From NCBI GenBank assembly GCA_000149265.1, contig CH003067.1, positions 300,563-364,562 of the forward strand: a stretch of DNA of 64,000 bases. The letters run 5' to 3'. Origin of the DNA: Ciona savignyi. Taxonomy: Eukaryota; Chordata; Ascidiacea; Phlebobranchia; Cionidae. A program made the position numbers and the translations under genes. The notes under the pieces were generated by a model, which saw only the letters and a list, made by a program, of their open reading frames with translations, did not search any database and had not been told where the DNA came from. Positions 37,092-48,362 of the stretch are shown one piece after another. How positions within the stretch are numbered: the first letter of the stretch is position 1; the number at the start of each line of letters is the position of its first letter.

Positions 37092-40000
37092 ATGATCAAA
37101 CTTATAATTGTCATTTCGCTGCTGAGGACGACAGCACACGCAAAAACGTGGATAGAAGAGTAAGAAATCCTACGATATGTTTATTGGGATGTGATATTTG
37201 CATATTTCCTTTACAGGTTTAATGACAAAGCAAACGTGGAGAATTTGGCAAATCTACTGGTGGATAACGGTGAGTCTTTCTAATAAAAAGTATAATCTAT
37301 CCAATATAAAAAAAACGCATTTTTCCGGTTAGGGTTGGATGAAGCAGACAATGAAATACTAGAAGAAAAGCGGCAATATGAGTGAGTAATCGTTTACCAC
37401 AGGTTTTTTTCTTTCGGTGGAACCTATATTTATTATCCTAAAAACATGAATATTCTACCTTGTTTAACTTCGGGTTGGAGTGGTTTCGTGTTTACTGTCT
37501 ACCTGCTATTCCAAATGGTTTGTTTAATATTCGCCTGACCGTAATCCTAAAGACCATAGACAAGCATTATGCGGACGTTGCTCGATATCAGTGGTTTAAT
37601 GTGCAGATCATAACTATAACAATTTCTCCAACGCATTTAACACACTGCAGTACATAGTGTAAACCAACTGCGAAATTCCTGTAATCCCATGTTGGGGTTA
37701 GATCCTATTCGCGAGTGTCTTGTACACAAATTTGAAATGCACCCCGCAATATTCTTGCACAAGAGATGAGATTCTGTGTCGCTGTACTCACAAGGGTGTC
37801 GTAAGTTGAAGGACTACTTATGGAGCTTCCGAAATCGTGTTCAACATATAAATGTTACAGTTTTGGATTTGTGTTCAATGGTCAATGGTCGAATTCGCGA
37901 TTAGTAATGACAGCGATTCGTGTGCTTTTATACTCAACAATATGTTTAAGTTGTCTTTGAGTATTGTGAAAAATTGAGTAAGTAACTTAAAGCGCCTTTT
38001 TTCATTAATTTTTGGCTTTTTTGTTATTTTTTGAGGGCCAAAGATATAACCCTAACCGCAAACGATTTTATACAGATTTAAATGCGTTTAGTGTATTAAC
38101 TACTAACAAACATACTTTTAGGTCGATTTCTTCTGATATGGAATGCACAAATGGTAAGTACACGTCGGTTTTAAATATGTTAAATAAGAGTCCTCAAATA
38201 CTTTTCCAGGTGAACTTTCATCAATGGATTCTGTTCTTATAGACGACCAATGCATGACATGTGGACAGAAGTGCTGCTCTAGGAAACACTCAAAAAGAAT
38301 ATATCGTAAAAAATGTTTTCATAAAACTAAATTGATTTAATCGTGTCTGAAAACACCATGCGACTGTTTCATCCTATTTGTTAACTCGTTTTAATTTTAT
38401 TGGATGTTTTATTGGAATTTGGTATTATGAATCGATCGCGGTAACCATTTCGGCGCACGACCTTTCCGGTTTAAGGCTATTACTAAACATGTAGTGAAAT
38501 AAGGCATTGGCCAACTTATATACACACAGCATTCTGACATTTGCCTCTGTTATACAAAGCACCCCTTTCCCACCTAGCGCAATTCATATCAATATCTTAT
38601 CCCGATGTATATTTTCCAGATGGTACAAACGCCATGCCCAACGAGTTCCCGTGGTTTGTAGCGATATTCCGGAACCGCACCTACACCTGTGGGGGTGTGA
38701 TGGTCTCCCCGAATATTGCAGTCACCGCCGGCCCACTGCCTCGATGAATGCCTTCAGGAATTCGACAAAACGTATTTCTTTTTTTCACAATTATTACCAA
38801 GCACAAACGTTTGGTTTTTTTGCATTTGTTTTCAATTTTAATTAAGGTAGTATGATGAAAGTGCGTTTTGATTTGTTTATTATACTATTCAAAAAACAAA
38901 GCGAAATGATACAGTCAAATCTTTAATGCTAAAGGCTTCAAAATATTCTTCATTCTTAAGACATGTACATTCTATATAAAATAATAAGTCAATAACTAAT
39001 TGGACTCATTTTTAATAATTAGGAAGAACTGTATAATAAATGGCAAAGAAATTTATTTTAAGTACAGAGTAATACCATCATTACTCACTATTTTTCATTG
39101 GCTGTTTTAAGGTTAGAAATTAATAGCAAAACACATTTAAATCTTATTCGCCATTGAACCACGATCTACAGTCGTGTTTTATTCGTTCTGTCAAAATAAT
39201 AATTTGTACACAACAGCTTTTCCAACAGTATTTTCTTCCAGGAATCCTACAACTGGTCTTTATAGAATGGACGGGAGTTTGAAGGTTCAGGTAGGAGAAT
39301 TGTATTTGGATTTGGACCAGTTCGGAGAGGCAAGAGACACCACCTCCTACCACAGTGTTGTTAAAGTTAGGTGCAACGATCTTTTCATCAAAAGACGCAG
39401 GTAATAAAATAACGTTATTAACGTAGATACTTTGTAATTATGACATTTCGAAAGGTGCTTTTTCCATTTTCATTAAGCACTTTCTGAAATGTCTCTAATT
39501 AAGATAAAAATTATTACTTTGGATGTAGGTCTTTTTTTCCCAGTTATGTTATATAAGCGTTCTTATAGTATACATAAAATATATTGTACATAAATCGTAC
39601 ATTTATATTGTACATAAATCGTACATTTATATTGTACATAAATCGTACATTTATATTGTATAGGATATATATGTTCATCCTTATTGGGCCTTTAACACAC
39701 GGGCAATTGTCAGATCATCTACATATGTATTGCAGTGGCTTGTATATGATTCAGATGTTTCTTCAAGTTGGTAGAACCCATTATTCCACTGGGCTCAGGC
39801 AATGTCTATTTAGCGCCTTGCCCAAGGACAAAACCAACTAGCTTGTTTTAAATCTAAAACCCTCGGCTGAAAGTCGACGCACTAACACACCGGGCAAGTT
39901 ATTCGTCAACTGCCGTGTGGACGAATGGCTGGCACCGCAACGATTTGTAAACTAAATTCTGGGTAAATCCCATATTAGTAAGACGTCGAGCGCGATTCTA

Positions 40001-41228
40001 TAACCTAAGCCGGTAAAATGTAGTCATCGGCGGGAATTTTGTTTTCGAAAAACAAATATTATTAATTTATTTAGCATTATTTCTTTTATATCAACTTAAT
40101 TTTTTATTAACGTTAATATTTTTATTTTTTGTTGGCGACAAATTTAGTTTCGGATTCAATGCAATTTATTAGTTTTCGTTTCTAAGACTATCATACGTTT
40201 CTTAGACTAGTTATATTCTCCCAAACAACCCCCGTTATGTCGTTTTTTCAGTCATGACGTTGCGTTGCTTTATCTTGAGAAGCGTGTACGTTTTCCGTTT
40301 GTTTGTCTGAACGCGTTCACCCAAGAACCGATACCAACGAGAAACTGTGTGGCTGTGGGCCACGGCTACAGTCACCCGCTGTCGCAGAAAGTGTCGAGCA
40401 TGCAAAGAACTGCGCCGGTGCGGCTCCTGCATCGAAGCCGTTGTTCAAGCACTTTCGCACACCGATTGAACGGCATGCTTATGGAGGGTCAAATGTGTGC
40501 TCACTTAAAATCTGCACACCGACTAGTTGGTTGTTTCGTAAGTATACCTCTTATATATCGCCTACATCAATGGCGGTTTAATATACACTAATTTTGTGTA
40601 AAATAATGTCTCTGACATGTAACTTAATACATTGGGCAATTTATTTACAATATGTACAGTCATTTTAAAGAAGGTCATATACGTTTTTTAACTTGTATAA
40701 TAACTAATCTAAAAATACGTCAGTTCTAACTAAAATATAGGTATTTGCAAACGAAGAGCTTTACTTTTTATGGTGTTTTCCTACTTTTTATCTATTTTAG
40801 GTATTTGACGGTTTTGCTTCGTATTACATATTTTATCTATATATTTTAACATAAAACGAATTTATTTATTTTAACATAAATGAATAAATTCCATTATCGT
40901 ACATCGTTATCATTTTAATAAAACGATTGAAATAAAGGGACTATCATTGAAGTATCGCATTTTATGGGATATATTACACAGCTAAGTTCTTACAATCAAT
41001 CTAATTTGATTTCAGCTTGATAGTGGAGGACCGGTTGTGTGTCCACGGAATCCACACAACCCATGTTCAGCTTGGGTTCTTCATGGACTGTTTTCCCTCA
41101 AATTGTACGGTCGGTCTTGTCAGCATAACGAGTTCAACATTCTCACCGAACTTGTGACCACCAACTTCGGCACGTCGCTTGAATGGATAAAAAACGGCAT
41201 ATCGTACATGGAAGACTGGTGTTATTAG
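37092..41228 (+). CDS. Secreted chymotrypsin-fold (S1) serine protease, one-base disruption
   Basis: Nine exons: 37092-37159, 37217-37269, 37333-37381, 38122-38153, 38210-38305, 38620-38771, 39242-39400, 40252-40537, 41016-41228. A signal peptide (MIKLIIVISLLRTTAHA) is followed by an acidic propeptide, a Cys-rich patch (CMTCGQKCC) and the activation site KR|IYHGTNA. The protease domain has EFPWFVAIF, YTCGGVMVSPNIAVTA, SHDVALLYL (catalytic Asp) and LDSGGPVVC (catalytic Ser). Exon 6 should continue with the His motif AHCLDECL, but one extra base near 38729-38732 shifts it to a stop. The following intron phase (2) agrees only if that base is absent. Without it the protein would be about 368 aa. 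Residue 189 (chymotrypsin numbering) is Val and 193 is Leu, both unusual. It is either a pseudogene allele, a sequencing error, or a gene very recently lost. Confidence 0.82.
39580..39655. repeat. 24-bp tandem repeat, three units
   Basis: The unit is ATATTGTACATAAATCGTAC plus ATTT, itself partly palindromic, three times in a row within protease intron 7. Confidence 0.9.
39665..39905 (-). mobile_element. SINE copy
   Basis: Minus-strand copy with AACACACGGGCAATTGTCAG, TTGGTAGAACCCATTATTCC and CCTTGCCCAAGGACA in intron 7 of the protease gene. A tRNA-like string (GTGTGGACGAATGGCTGG) follows at about 39913. Confidence 0.8.
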
Positions 41229-42466
41229 AGATAAACTTGTTATGATCAATTCGAAAATTGTCCATGCAATTAAACCAAATTACCTTTTTTAAAGTTAACT
41301 GACCATAATCTTATATTATCCTTCAAGCACAAAAATACTTTATAAACGTATTATCAATGTTTTAATACCATACTTAATGTTACTGCTATATACATACAAT
41401 ATTTAATTAGGCCTCTGTATAGAGGTTTGGTGTAAAATCTCAACTGAAAAGCAATTGGCTCAAGTAGTTCCTTTATTATTTTGACAATCGTTTACCGTAT
41501 TTATTATTTCACTTGCTTTTACTCAACATTTGACGAGATTCCTGAAAAGCAGGTTGTTTTGGCATCGCATTTATTTGCGCATGACAAAATAGCCGACTGT
41601 ACATACTTATGTTCTATTATTGCAATAAAAAAAAACGGTAAAATAAACGTATGTGTATTTTTAGTAAAATGTTACCATAAACATACTGTTTACATTAGTT
41701 TTTTTGTGATTCGCACCCACCGTCGGGTCACCACGGTATATGCGATATGCAGATTGAAAGTGCAAAGTTCCTTATATTTTTTCAACTTCAGTTTTTCAAA
41801 ACCATGATAAGTTCGTTTTTTTATATAGGAATTGGTACATGATTTGGTCGTGTTAATCCATCGGCCACACAGCTTTCGTTCCTTCTATTTTAGTTAAACC
41901 CATTGAACCACTGCTGGGTTTAAGTCGCTAAATGCCCTGCACAAGAACACAACCGAACCAACCAGCGACCAGCTTCGAACAACCAAAATAGCAACACACA
42001 AAAAGTAGAGATATATTTCAAGGAGGTGTGACAATAGTTTACTTAACTTACACAGTAATAAAACAATGTAGGGGGCAACGCTAAAGGGAGGAAAAGCGTG
42101 AAGAAGGGAAGAAGGCTCACCAAAACTATCGAAATTAATTTTAGCCCTTTCCCAAACAATAATCTCAACACCAGAACTAACCCTAACTCTAACCCCATGG
42201 TTAAAACTAACTCTAATTCCATAATCTTTATTTTAGTGTGCAGTTTCCCTCCTTCCCGCTATCCCTCCTTTTAGTTCTCCCCAATGTAGGGTGAAGAAAC
42301 AAAGAATACGTCTGATTATTCACAAAATAAAAATAGGTCACGAGTAAATCAACGCCATTTCCTAATAAAACTTTATCTAGCAGTTTATTTTGAAAGATGA
42401 AATTGTTTTTAAAAAATCTGGATTTATAAGATGTAGAGAACATTAACAAAAAAACAGAAATGGAAT
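41229..42466. other. Intergenic region between convergent protease and GPCR genes
   Basis: Holds a short minus-strand SINE scrap (about 41885-41995, AACCCATTGAACCACTGCTG) and the MITE at 42071-42282. No exon was recognised. Confidence 0.5.
42071..42282. mobile_element. MITE with 6-bp target duplication, 212 bp
   Basis: The ends are GGGGCAACGCTAAAGGGAGG and CCTCCTTTTAGTTCTCCCC as imperfect inverted repeats, with AATGTA on each side (42065-42070 and 42283-42288). The interior has TAACCCTAACTCTAACCCC, which mimics telomere repeats but belongs to this family. Confidence 0.8.
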
Positions 42467-43622
42467 TTATGACACTGATGCGCGACAAGTATCGGATACA
42501 GAAGTAGTTTTGTACGTTTGGACACTAAAGACGCTAGATCTCCTTCGTTCGTCGACATTATGAACGCATCTGTTGTAGATCCTAAGTATTTTGAACAAAC
42601 CAATCGCGCTGGCGAGGCTTTTGTAAACTGCTTTCGCTTCTTTTTTAAAACCTTCGTTTCTAGCGTTGTATATCAGACAGTTCCACAGGCTGTTTGTCAT
42701 CAGAATAATTGAAGCAATGAGCTCGAACGATGTGAAAGCAATCGAGCTTTCCTGGTGCAACTGAAGCGGTAAAGTGTAGTGAATACCGCTTGCCATTTCC
42801 GACGCCAGAACCGCCACAAAAACCGGAAGAAGACTGCATGAGAAAGCAACCACCATCAATAGTAAGACTCGGTTCAACTTTTGCTCTCGGACCTTGTTTC
42901 TCTGTGAATTCACTGTCATCCGACGGCGGCGTTGATTCTGCTTGTGAGTAATCCACCAAGTAGCGCCTATAAGCACCCAGACCGCGAGCAGGGGGAGCGC
43001 GATGACGACACCGTACAGCAGCAGCGCCAATCTTCCGATGAAGCCTACCAGGACACCAGCTATAATGTCATAGGTAAATGCGGTTGTTATAACCGGCAGT
43101 AGGGACAACGCCGTTCCGCACACCCAAACCACGCACACAGATAGAACGGTACTGACAACCGACGTGCTCTTCATGTGCTGGATTGGTTTCCAAACCGCTT
43201 TAAACCGGTCGTAGCTAGCCAACATCAACGTATACACCGATACCGAAATGCTGAGTGCTGTAACACATCCAACAGCTGCTAAGTATGTGTCTGGTACAGC
43301 ACTTTGCAGAATATACGTCATTGGTGACGTCATATTTGATAGCGGCTGGGACGTCATATTTAACGTACACTCCGCTTGTGAGGTGGAAGGTAAGAGCTGT
43401 CTTTGACCAAACAAATTGATATATATCGTAACAATAGATGCTGGAAAGACGAACAACCCGACCAACAGATCAGCAACCGCCATAGACATCTTATAAATGA
43501 CCTGGGTGCTTCGGTTATTCTCTGCTCTCGAGAAAACAACAATCACTGTTGTATTCGCAAAAACAATGAGAGCGGCTAACACGCCACAAATCACCATTAT
43601 GATGTAAGTTCCGATCCGACCA
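42467..43622 (-). CDS. Class A (rhodopsin-like) GPCR, seven-TM exon
   Basis: One long exon from acceptor 43622 to TAA at 42467; the first ATG is at 43597 (376 aa), but the frame is open back to the splice site (GRIGTYII). TM1 is completed by those residues, so a separate upstream exon probably carries the N-terminus. Class A marks, by ATG numbering: Asn15 (TM1), Asp43 in MAVADLL (TM2), YDRF at 129-132 replacing DRY, Trp158 (TM4), Pro202 (TM5), CSLLP at 254-258 (TM6), NCLIY at 306-310 replacing NPxxY (TM7). A basic third loop (RRRRMTVN) and a Ser-rich tail suit G-protein and arrestin coupling. N-glycosylation sequons lie in the first extracellular loop. The ligand is not identifiable; an amine-receptor-like or orphan receptor is possible. 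The N-terminal exon was not found. Confidence 0.83.
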
Positions 43623-44009
43623 CTGAAAAATTACCGAAACTTTAATAACATTGTTTATGATGTCATTATTCGTGACAATCACAAACTACATAGATGGATA
43701 GAATGTTATACTTATAACGGAAATTCCACAACACGATTTGTTAATTAAATATTCTCTCTCAATGAAAAACACTAAATCATAAAAAATTGTTTCGGGGGTA
43801 CAAAATAGTTGGATGGATAGTTACCTCTCATCGAAATAGATCTGTCAGTCACGGTTAAAACAGAAATCAAATTATATAACATGTGCAGAAGGCATGCATA
43901 AACCAGCACACACGGTCGTCTGGCCGAATTGTTAACACGACTTATGAAAAAAACCGACTTAAGCAAACTTATCGTGCTCGAAAGATAGCTTGAATATAAG
44001 CATATAGCT

Positions 44010-44897
44010 CAGGCATGGGCAACCCCTGGCACGCGTGCCCAACTTGGCACGCGAGCTCGTATTTCTGGCACGCTAGTTCAAGGAAATTAGATTCCCTTCT
44101 CTTAAAGATGATAACTTAAAGATTGTATTATTTGAGCTTTGGCCACGTGCATTAAATGTTTATTACCTTAAGTTGTGAAGATTTGATTATTTATTACCGT
44201 GTTATTGTTACTTAACAAACACCAAAGAGTACAACAATCCGCTTGCAAATTTCTCAACCTGCTGCCACAGACGAATCGGACGTGAGAGAAATTTGTACGT
44301 TTGTGCAGCCAACCAGATGTAGTTAATATCAGTTACCCTTAGCATCCTAATTAACTTTTGTTAGCAATTTGAGATACAAAGTGTTATTTATAAGGCTAAA
44401 CATGATGTACGATGTACCGGTAAGGTCATTCGGTATCGGTAAAAGTCATAAATGCATATTTCGGCAAGTAAAAAATAGACCGGTAAGTTATTTCACATAA
44501 GCTCATCGTTACGTTCAAATTGCGTTAGACAATTTTCTGGGACCGATAAGCAGCACCTTCCCAAAAAATTTAAACGACGCTTCTGAAAACAAAACTGTGT
44601 AAAATTAGGTTTTTACGCAACTTTTCTTCCAATCAACTTAACAAACAATTTGTCGTAAAAGCTTACAGGCTATAGGCATTTATGACATCACAAGAAGCTA
44701 TTTGATGTCACATTAGTGCAATTTAAAAGTACAGAACTCCTACTATAGTAGGAAATAGTACAACTCCTATTATAGTAGAAGTAAACATTCAAAAACAGAA
44801 ATATATTCTCACTAATTGTTAGTTGGCACGCGGGAGCATTTTTTCATTAATTTTAGCCGATTTTGGCACCTAAGCCGAGAAAGGTTGCCCACCCCTG
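44010..44897. mobile_element. hAT-type non-autonomous transposon, 888 bp
   Basis: The ends are CAGGCATGGGCAACCCCTG and GGTTGCCCACCCCTG, with an exact 8-bp duplication ATATAGCT (44002-44009 and 44898-44905). Same family as 31795-32790, but with cleaner ends and an exact duplication, so probably the younger of the two. Confidence 0.9.
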
Positions 44898-46172
44898 ATA
44901 TAGCTCTTTTGCGCGGACGTGGGCTATGGCAGCACGACTACTTGGCATGCACGTCTGTTCACTACTAAAGATCTATGCCGACTGGAAATCGCGACTGAGG
45001 TCATAATCATTTAATTCAAACTTATAAACTTAACGTCTTCTGTGACTTTAAGGGTTTGATTCTTTGTATACGTAATAAATTACGTCGTACTGCGTCATAA
45101 CGTATAACCTACCTTGGGCAAAGGCAGGACCCGATTGAAGCTTGCAGTCTTTGGTATTCAGTGGCATCGAAGCCGCACCAGATTATACCACAAAAGAGGG
45201 CAAAGTGAGAGTTTAGCTCCACGTATGTGCGTTGTGGGTTGTATTGTACTACTTGGCTATAAGGGTCGGGCAACACTGGCGTGGAAATGTGTTCGGTCAA
45301 CACTGTTTTGTTGGCGGTCGAACCTAGTTTATAGAAATTAAAATTAAATTAGAAATCAGTAAGTATAAAAACTGCAGGCCTTTGGCAAGAATTCTAAGAA
45401 TAACAAATACTGCATAAAATCTTTAACTATTTGCATGGAAATTAGTTTTCAAATAAATTCAGGGAAGTAAAATAAATGAGACTTATTTAAAAAATATTTA
45501 AAAATAAAATAAGTTATTAAAATGCAATACACATGCAAATAGTGCCTGTGCAATAAAAATACAAATAGTGCCCATATTGGTTTCTATTTAAACTTCCACT
45601 CCACAAAAAAGCTATGTCTTCACAGAAGCTGGGCGAGACTTAATTTTTTGTTTGTTTATCTTGCGATTTGTTAGCCTGTGGGCGATTTGCACAACGCGCA
45701 CGATTGTGTGTTACTTCGTGAGCGATTTAACACGAAGCTACCCTTCTTGTAATTAACTAATTATTGTACATTTGTGTCTCCCCTTTAAAAAAAATAACTT
45801 GCGAATTCACTTTTTTAATATAAAACATCCTATATTAGTCGCAATACACATTGCACCAGGCTAGTTTAAATATAAAAATAAAACAAGTTATTATAATATC
45901 CTTTGCTAATTTAATTAAATTAGGAGAATTTTATTATAAATTCATGGTTTGACTAATCTCTTTATATAAGTTACATTAATATATATATAGCCATGGTTTG
46001 ACACTAATAGTTTTTGGAAAAAATGCTGATTTGTAATTCTCTTTTAAGTTTATTATAGCACCCTAAAACGTTATTAGGAATTGAGTATTCATATCGCTTT
46101 GACTACGGTACTCTGGTATTTTATTTTCTCATGATACTCTGTTAGTGTTGCAAGTCTTTATTTTGGGATTTG

Positions 46173-46230
46173 TTCGCTTATTTTCGGGCTATATGTTCGC
46201 TTATTTTCGGGCTTCGCTTATTTTCGGGCT
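46173..46230. repeat. Short tandem repeat, three units
   Basis: TTCGCTTATTTTCGGGCT occurs three times, with ATATG between the first two copies. Confidence 0.9.
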
Positions 46231-46390
46231 ATATTTCCAACAGAAGCAAAGCAAACTACTAAAAAACAAAAACTTAACTGGTAATACATACCGTGGTTAC
46301 AAAATTCAACCAGTTAGACACAATGGTATGATATGTAATGTAAAAGTATGATATGTAATGTACTGTAAAGTGCATAAAAACATAAAATAC

Positions 46391-46704
46391 TTGCCTTTAA
46401 GGTCCAAACTTCTGTTATTAAACACTTTAGGCTGACAAAAACGTTCATACACCAACTTTGTAAAGTCAGTAAATGCGAAGGTCTTTCTGGAACATTCAAT
46501 TTCAAATTCGTTACATTCCCAAAGTCTCAGTCGTTCAAGATAGGCAGTCAATTTGTAATTTCGATAAGCCCAGTTTTGGTGAAACTCTTTACGCATATTT
46601 ACGCAGCATACTTCGTTTGCGTTTCGACTGAGATTCTGACTATGTACCAGCAAAGCTTGGCAAGAAACCAGGCTTAAAATAACGTAGACCTCACACGCAA
46701 CCAT
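46391..46704 (-). CDS. Exon of an unrecognised secreted Cys-rich protein
   Basis: The open frame from ATG 46704 (an in-frame ATG at 46812 gives a longer start) runs to a likely donor at 46390 (GCAA|GTATTT). A hydrophobic N-terminus (MVACEVYVILSLVSCQALLV) looks like a signal peptide. The mature part has cysteines in EVCCVNMRKEF, LWECNEFEIECSRK and VYERFCQPK, with aromatic residues in between. I do not recognise the family. Two things suggest it is real: the donor, and a decayed second copy of the same reading frame at 50090-50176 in the inverted duplication. The next exon was not found to the left. It lies 238 bp downstream of the ADP/ATP carrier stop codon, on the same strand. Confidence 0.55.
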
Positions 46705-46942
46705 TGCTGCTAAAATGTTACGAAAATTGATCCAAAATAAGCGACTTGAAAAAATACGCTTAATAGACCGCGCTCGCCAACTATCGGATTCTTTTACAGC
46801 ACGGTAATTCATAACGATTGTCGGTTGTATGTTTCTGAGTTGAAAGATAAACAGAAATAATATCCCATATAAAATATTTTGACTTTTATTTGCATTAGAT
46901 ATGAAGGACGGTTTATAAACATAAGGGACGGTTGATAATATT

Positions 46943-47842
46943 CTAACCGAAGAAAAGCGATTTCAATTCGTCGTAGAGGACAAGCACAAGGGCGCCTCCA
47001 GTGCCTCGGAGAATATTGGAGAAAGCACCTTTGAAGAAAGCTTTGCCTCCTTCTTGGGCATATATCTTCTTCCAGCAGTCTACTGTGCCCTTGTATGGCA
47101 GGTCATCCTTGGATCGGCCTGATTGCATCATAAGTCGACGTCGCACGGTATCGAAAGGATAGGAAAGAATGCCAGAACCAGTAGTTACGACTTGGGCGAT
47201 CATCCAACTTACTACGATAGGGGTGTTTTTTGGATCGGGCAACATTCCCTTGACGGTGTCGTATGTGCCGAAGTACGCGGCTCTGTAGACAATAATTCCT
47301 TGAATAGAGACGAAAAAGCCTTGGTAGAGACCCCGGACACCATCACGTTTTGCAATGGTAACCAAGCAATTGCCCAATCCAGTAAATTCTCGGGCCTTTC
47401 CGCTGCCAACATCAGCCCCAAGTCGGGTTCTGGCGAAATCGAGAGGGTAGACAAAGCAGAGACCAGTCGCACCAGCGGCACCACCCGAAGCGAGGTTACC
47501 CAAGAAGTATCGACCGAACTGGGTCTTTCTGTCAACACCAGAAAGAAAAATTTGTTTGTAGGTGTCCTTGAACGCGAAATTAAGGGCTTGTGTCGGGAAA
47601 TAACGAATTACATTTGCCAAGTTTCCACGCCAGAACGCTGCAATACCCTGCTCAGCTGGGATTCGCTTGAAACAGTCAATGATTCCCTTGTACTGGCCGG
47701 CCTCTGCTATTTGCTTCGAAACAGCTTGAACTTGAAGCAGAAGTTTCACTCGCTCGATTGGAGCAACCAAGGTTTTGGAAATGGCGGCTGCTGTGCCACC
47801 AACTGCAAGATCTTGAGCGAAATTAGTGATGCTAAAAGGCAT
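46943..47842 (-). CDS. SLC25A4/5/6: Mitochondrial ADP/ATP carrier, copy 1, 299 aa
   Basis: The coding region is a single exon. Three mitochondrial-carrier repeats are visible with [14 protein letters not shown] and PFDTVRRR signatures at about residues 28, 132 and 229, and RRRLMMQ in place of the RRRMMM nucleotide-carrier motif. The protein exchanges cytosolic ADP for matrix ATP across the inner mitochondrial membrane. It differs from copy 2 in only two residues (Ile5 versus Phe, Gly48 versus Asp), with a few synonymous changes. A likely 5'-UTR intron runs from 48365 to 47858 (GTAAG donor, TTTTTAG acceptor 15 bases before the ATG), with a TATATATA at 48440-48447 upstream. A poly(A) signal is at 46890-46885. 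The long open frame on the opposite strand is a shadow. Confidence 0.96.
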   Translation of the reverse strand: MPFSITNFAQDLAVGGTAAAISKTLVAPIERVKLLLQVQAVSKQIAEAGQYKGIIDCFKRIPAEQGIAAFWRGNLANVIRYFPTQALNFAFKDTYKQIFLSGVDRKTQFGRYFLGNLASGGAAGATGLCFVYPLDFARTRLGADVGSGKAREFTGLGNCLVTIAKRDGVRGLYQGFFVSIQGIIVYRAAYFGTYDTVKGMLPDPKNTPIVVSWMIAQVVTTGSGILSYPFDTVRRRLMMQSGRSKDDLPYKGTVDCWKKIYAQEGGKAFFKGAFSNILRGTGGALVLVLYDELKSLFFG

Positions 47843-48123
47843 TTTCTATTTTTTATCTAAAAATAGTAAGTTTTTGTAATTAAGAATAATTTGACTAAAA
47901 TTTGACTAAAAAAGAGATTATTATTGCAGGAACATTGTGTAAAAAACATTATATTTTAGTAATTTTTCCCTGCCTCAAAGAATGTTCCAATGGTCTATAA
48001 ACTTCTGCCTAAATACTAAATGCAATTTAGTGGCTTGGAATTTAAATTTAATAGAAACAAATAACAAAATACCCCTCTAGGTAAATTTAAACAAAAGCTG
48101 CACGATGTTGTCATGCACTCTTG

Positions 48124-48351
48124 GCGGGGCATTACTAAAAGGAAGGAAAGCGGGAAGGAGAGAATAAGGGAAACTGCTTACCAAAACTATTTAAACTAAT
48201 TTCAACCCTGCCCTAAACACTGATCTTAACCGCAGAACTAGCCTTAACTCCAACCACATGTTTAAAACTAACTTTAATGCCCTAATCTTTATTTTAGCCT
48301 GCAGTTTCCCTCCATTCGTCTTTCCCGCTTTCCCTTCTTTAAGTTTTCACG
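48124..48351. mobile_element. MITE with 6-bp target duplication, in 5'-UTR intron of carrier copy 1
   Basis: Same family as 42071-42282: the left end has GGGGCATTACTAAAAGGAAG, the right end has TTCCCTTCTTTAAGTTTTCA, and the interior has TTATTTTAGCCTGCAGTTTC. It is flanked by CTCTTG / CTTTTG (48118-48123 and 48352-48357). It is absent from the mirrored intron of carrier copy 2. Confidence 0.75.
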
Positions 48352-48362
48352 CTTTTGCGGCT

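Larger units (their letters stand above)
43623..46390. other. Upstream region of GPCR with a hAT element; no gene recognised
   Basis: Contains the hAT copy at 44010-44897, a tRNA-like scrap at about 43914 (GTCGTCTGGCCGAA), AT-rich sequence and a short tandem repeat at 46173-46230. The missing GPCR N-terminal exon may be here. A good donor (GAGAG|GTAAC, about 43830) exists, but I could not tie a start codon to it. Confidence 0.45.

Noticed and set aside
40303-40581. Alternative 92-codon frame in protease exon 8 with Cys-containing sequence
   Set aside because: The frame with SHDVALLYLEKRV is fixed by intron phase on both sides and by the catalytic Asp motif.
43772-43966. Possible N-terminal exon of the GPCR (frame containing MRGNYPSNYF)
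   Set aside because: Its donors do not give the phase 2 needed at the 43622 acceptor.
47123-47860. 245-codon open frame antisense to ADP/ATP carrier copy 1, with a partial match opposite copy 2
   Set aside because: Shadow of a strongly biased coding sequence on the other strand; no recognisable protein.
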